Assembly: GCF_022179545.1 (NCBI RefSeq)
Contig: NZ_AP025518.1
Location: 4,340,001 to 4,404,000 of the forward strand
DNA from: Mycolicibacterium fortuitum subsp. fortuitum
Lineage (GTDB): Bacteria; Actinomycetota; Actinomycetes; Mycobacteriales; Mycobacteriaceae
Length of the DNA stretch: 64,000 bases
Reading direction: 5' to 3'
The position numbers and the translations under genes are program-made. Positions 62,472 to 64,000 of this stretch are shown here, one piece after another (positions within the stretch are counted from its first letter, which is position 1; the number at the start of each line of letters is the position of its first letter). The notes below the pieces were generated by a model. It saw nothing but the letters and a program-made list of their open reading frames with translations. It had not been told where the DNA came from and did no database searches.

Positions 62472-63632
62472 CTACGGCGAAAGCACCTCGATGACAGTTG
62501 CCGAACCCATCCCACCCCCGGCACACATCGCGGCCACCCCGATGCCGCCGCCGCGCCGCTGCAACTCGTGGACCATGGTGGCCAGCATGCGCGCCCCCGT
62601 TGCTGCCACCGGGTGACCCAGCGAGCATCCGCTGCCGCTGACGTTGACGATCTCAGGGTCGATGTCGAGAAGCTTGATGGTCGCCACACACATTGATGCG
62701 AACGCCTCGTTGATTTCGAACAGGTCTACATCTGACAACGAAAGACCGGCCCGGCCAAGGGCTTTGGTGATGGCCTCTACCGGTGCCAGCCCGGTCGAGG
62801 CCGGGTCCACCCCCACCGATGCCCAGGACTTGATGGTGGCCAGGGCCGGCAGCCCGAGCTTGTCGCTGGCGATGGCCAGCACCGCCGCCGCATCGTTCGC
62901 GCCACACGCATTGCCCGCGGTGATGGAGAACCCCTCGATCTCGGGATGCAGCGGCTTGAGCGCGGCCAGCTTTTCCAGCGTGGTGTCGCGGCGAGGATGC
63001 TCGTCGGTGTCGAACAGCCCGTGCGGCGTCCGGATCGGAACAATCTCCTCCTTGAACCGTCCCTCGTCGATCGCAGCGATGGCCTTGCGGTGTGAGCTCA
63101 GCGCCCACTGGTCCATCTCCTCGCGGCTCACCCCGGCCTTGACTGCCGCGTTCCATCCGACGGTGATCGACATGTCCATGTTCGGCGCGTCCGGGGTGTC
63201 CGGATGGGTCGGCGGGAACCAGTTCACCCATTCGGCATCCTTGGCACTACTCGCCGCGCGGACGAACCGCGGCGACGTGGAGGCCGAGTTGACGCCACCG
63301 GCCACAACCAACCGGTCCATCCCGGCGCGGATGCCGGCGGCGGCGTTCTGCACGGCGGCCTGACCGGCAGCGCAATGCCGATTGACAGAAGCACCGGGAA
63401 CCGTGGTGAGGCCGGCGGTAATGGCGGCATGACGGGCGATGACGCCGCCGCCGTATAGACCCTCACCGAGGATCACGTCGTCGACGGGAACCGTGCCGCG
63501 CCCGGCAAGATCCTCGACCGCCGCGCGCACCACATGATCGGCGAGCGCGTAGGCGTCCGTATCGCGCAGCGTGCCCTTCCTGGCAGTGCCGATGGGGGTA
63601 CGCAACGCGGACACGATGACGGCTTCAGGCAT
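62472..63632 (-). CDS. acetyl-CoA acetyltransferase (thiolase)
   Basis: 386 residues. Catalytic Cys in VNRHCAAGQAA near 87, His in GHPVAATGA near 342 and second Cys in CAGGGMGS near 373. Degradative thiolase. It diverges from the SDR at 63711, with a TGAGAAT-type operator between them 26 bp from its start. Followed by MeaB. Confidence 0.92.
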   Translation of the reverse strand: MPEAVIVSALRTPIGTARKGTLRDTDAYALADHVVRAAVEDLAGRGTVPVDDVILGEGLYGGGVIARHAAITAGLTTVPGASVNRHCAAGQAAVQNAAAGIRAGMDRLVVAGGVNSASTSPRFVRAASSAKDAEWVNWFPPTHPDTPDAPNMDMSITVGWNAAVKAGVSREEMDQWALSSHRKAIAAIDEGRFKEEIVPIRTPHGLFDTDEHPRRDTTLEKLAALKPLHPEIEGFSITAGNACGANDAAAVLAIASDKLGLPALATIKSWASVGVDPASTGLAPVEAITKALGRAGLSLSDVDLFEINEAFASMCVATIKLLDIDPEIVNVSGSGCSLGHPVAATGARMLATMVHELQRRGGGIGVAAMCAGGGMGSATVIEVLSP

Positions 63633-63657
63633 TTGGCGCTCCCTGGTTTACCCGGTA

Positions 63658-63674
63658 CGAGAATGTTATTCTCT
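63658..63674. promoter_or_regulatory. CGAGAAT-GTT-ATTCTCT operator between thiolase and SDR
   Basis: A perfect GAGAAT-N3-ATTCTC core lies 25 bp from the thiolase start and 36 bp from the SDR start, so it could control both directions. Confidence 0.7.
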
Positions 63675-63710
63675 CAGCCAGAGAGTCTTAGTTGCAAGAA
63701 GGGGAACCCT

Positions 63711-64000
63711 ATGCAAATCGCCGGTAGTTCCGCGATCGTCGTCGGCGGTGCGGGTGGCCTGGGTGAAGCGACGGTCCGCCGCCTGCAGGCCGCGGGCGCC
63801 AAGGTGGTCGTCGCGGACCTGGCCGACGAGAAGGGCGCCAAACTGGAGAAAGAGCTGGGTGTGCGGTACGTCCCCACCGATGCCACCTCTGAGGAGTCGG
63901 TGCTCGCTGCCATCGCCGAGGCGGAAGCCCTTGCCCCACTCCGCATCTCGGTAGACACCCACGGTGGCCCCGCCGCCGGCGGTCGGCTGGTCGGCAAGGA
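63711..64000 (+). CDS. short-chain dehydrogenase, 3' partial (HSD17B10-like)
   Basis: The first 96 codons are visible, from ATG 63711 preceded by AAGGGG; the gene continues past the window. The start MQIAGSSAIVVGGAGGLGEA resembles 3-hydroxyacyl-CoA dehydrogenase type 2/HSD10-like SDRs, with the cofactor loop GGAGGLG at 12-18. The active-site Tyr lies beyond the window. Confidence 0.8.
   Translation, partial: MQIAGSSAIVVGGAGGLGEATVRRLQAAGAKVVVADLADEKGAKLEKELGVRYVPTDATSEESVLAAIAEAEALAPLRISVDTHGGPAAGGRLVGK

Noticed and set aside
1..64000. Genomic island, prophage or insertion sequence
   Set aside because: No integrase, transposase, tRNA junction or inverted-repeat-bounded element was seen, and base composition looks uniform.
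1..64000. CRISPR array or tandem repeats
   Set aside because: No regularly spaced repeats were found.

Overview
The window is high-GC actinobacterial DNA, most likely from a fast-growing mycobacterium (Mycolicibacterium type). The evidence is gene content: four cytochrome P450s, three of them beside small single-cluster ferredoxins; a mycofactocin-type short-chain dehydrogenase; an Rv1319c-like membrane adenylate cyclase; many acyl-CoA dehydrogenases and type III CoA-transferases; F420/flavin luciferase-like oxidoreductases; and frequent GTG/TTG starts with 4-bp ATGA/GTGA overlaps. I see no rRNA, tRNA, CRISPR, transposase or phage gene. No species call can be made from the sequence alone.

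Almost the whole window looks like one large catabolic region for a cyclic, steroid- or terpenoid-like or aromatic substrate. Positions 1-10592 (mostly + strand) carry a partial amidohydrolase, a Rieske ferredoxin, an alpha/beta hydrolase, a NuoF-like flavoprotein with a ferredoxin, a DUF35-thiolase fusion, two 3-hydroxyisobutyrate-dehydrogenase-like proteins, and a P450/ferredoxin/hydrolase set. Positions 10631-13346 (-) hold P450/ferredoxin/DUF1330/luciferase-like oxidoreductase, divergent from a TetR/acyl-CoA dehydrogenase/phosphotransferase/quinone-oxidoreductase operon (13591-17582). Then come a broken SnoaL gene, a solo P450, a small secreted protein, and a hypothetical-TetR pair. From a shared control region at 27683-27919 diverge a six-gene beta-oxidation-like operon (20790-27682, -) and a Rieske oxygenase operon ending in a two-subunit acyl-CoA dehydrogenase (27920-33737, +). 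An adenylate cyclase, a crotonase, a TetR and a mycofactocin SDR follow.

Positions 38388-48298 (-) form a nine-gene operon that begins with its own TetR and runs ferredoxin, P450, amidohydrolase, two M24-fold proteins, crotonase, double CoA-transferase, SDR. Positions 48463-59100 (-) form an eleven-gene operon containing an MhpA/MhpB/MhpC-like aromatic ring hydroxylation and meta-cleavage set plus a 3-ketosteroid-dehydrogenase-like flavoprotein, divergent from an IclR regulator and a second such flavoprotein. The window ends with MeaB, a thiolase and a partial SDR.

The unifying observation is a 17-bp palindrome, TGAGAAT-N3-ATTCTCA, that recurs in at least five intergenic control regions and, in weaker form, a sixth. 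The TetR at 36307 has a near-perfect copy as the only palindrome I found in its promoter region, while the other TetR genes have different palindromes. It is therefore the best candidate for a regulator of a dispersed regulon. The second theme is enzymes whose catalytic residues appear replaced (M24 peptidase, double CoA-transferase, imidazolonepropionase-like amidohydrolase, two crotonases, one alpha/beta hydrolase), suggesting repurposed folds in this pathway.
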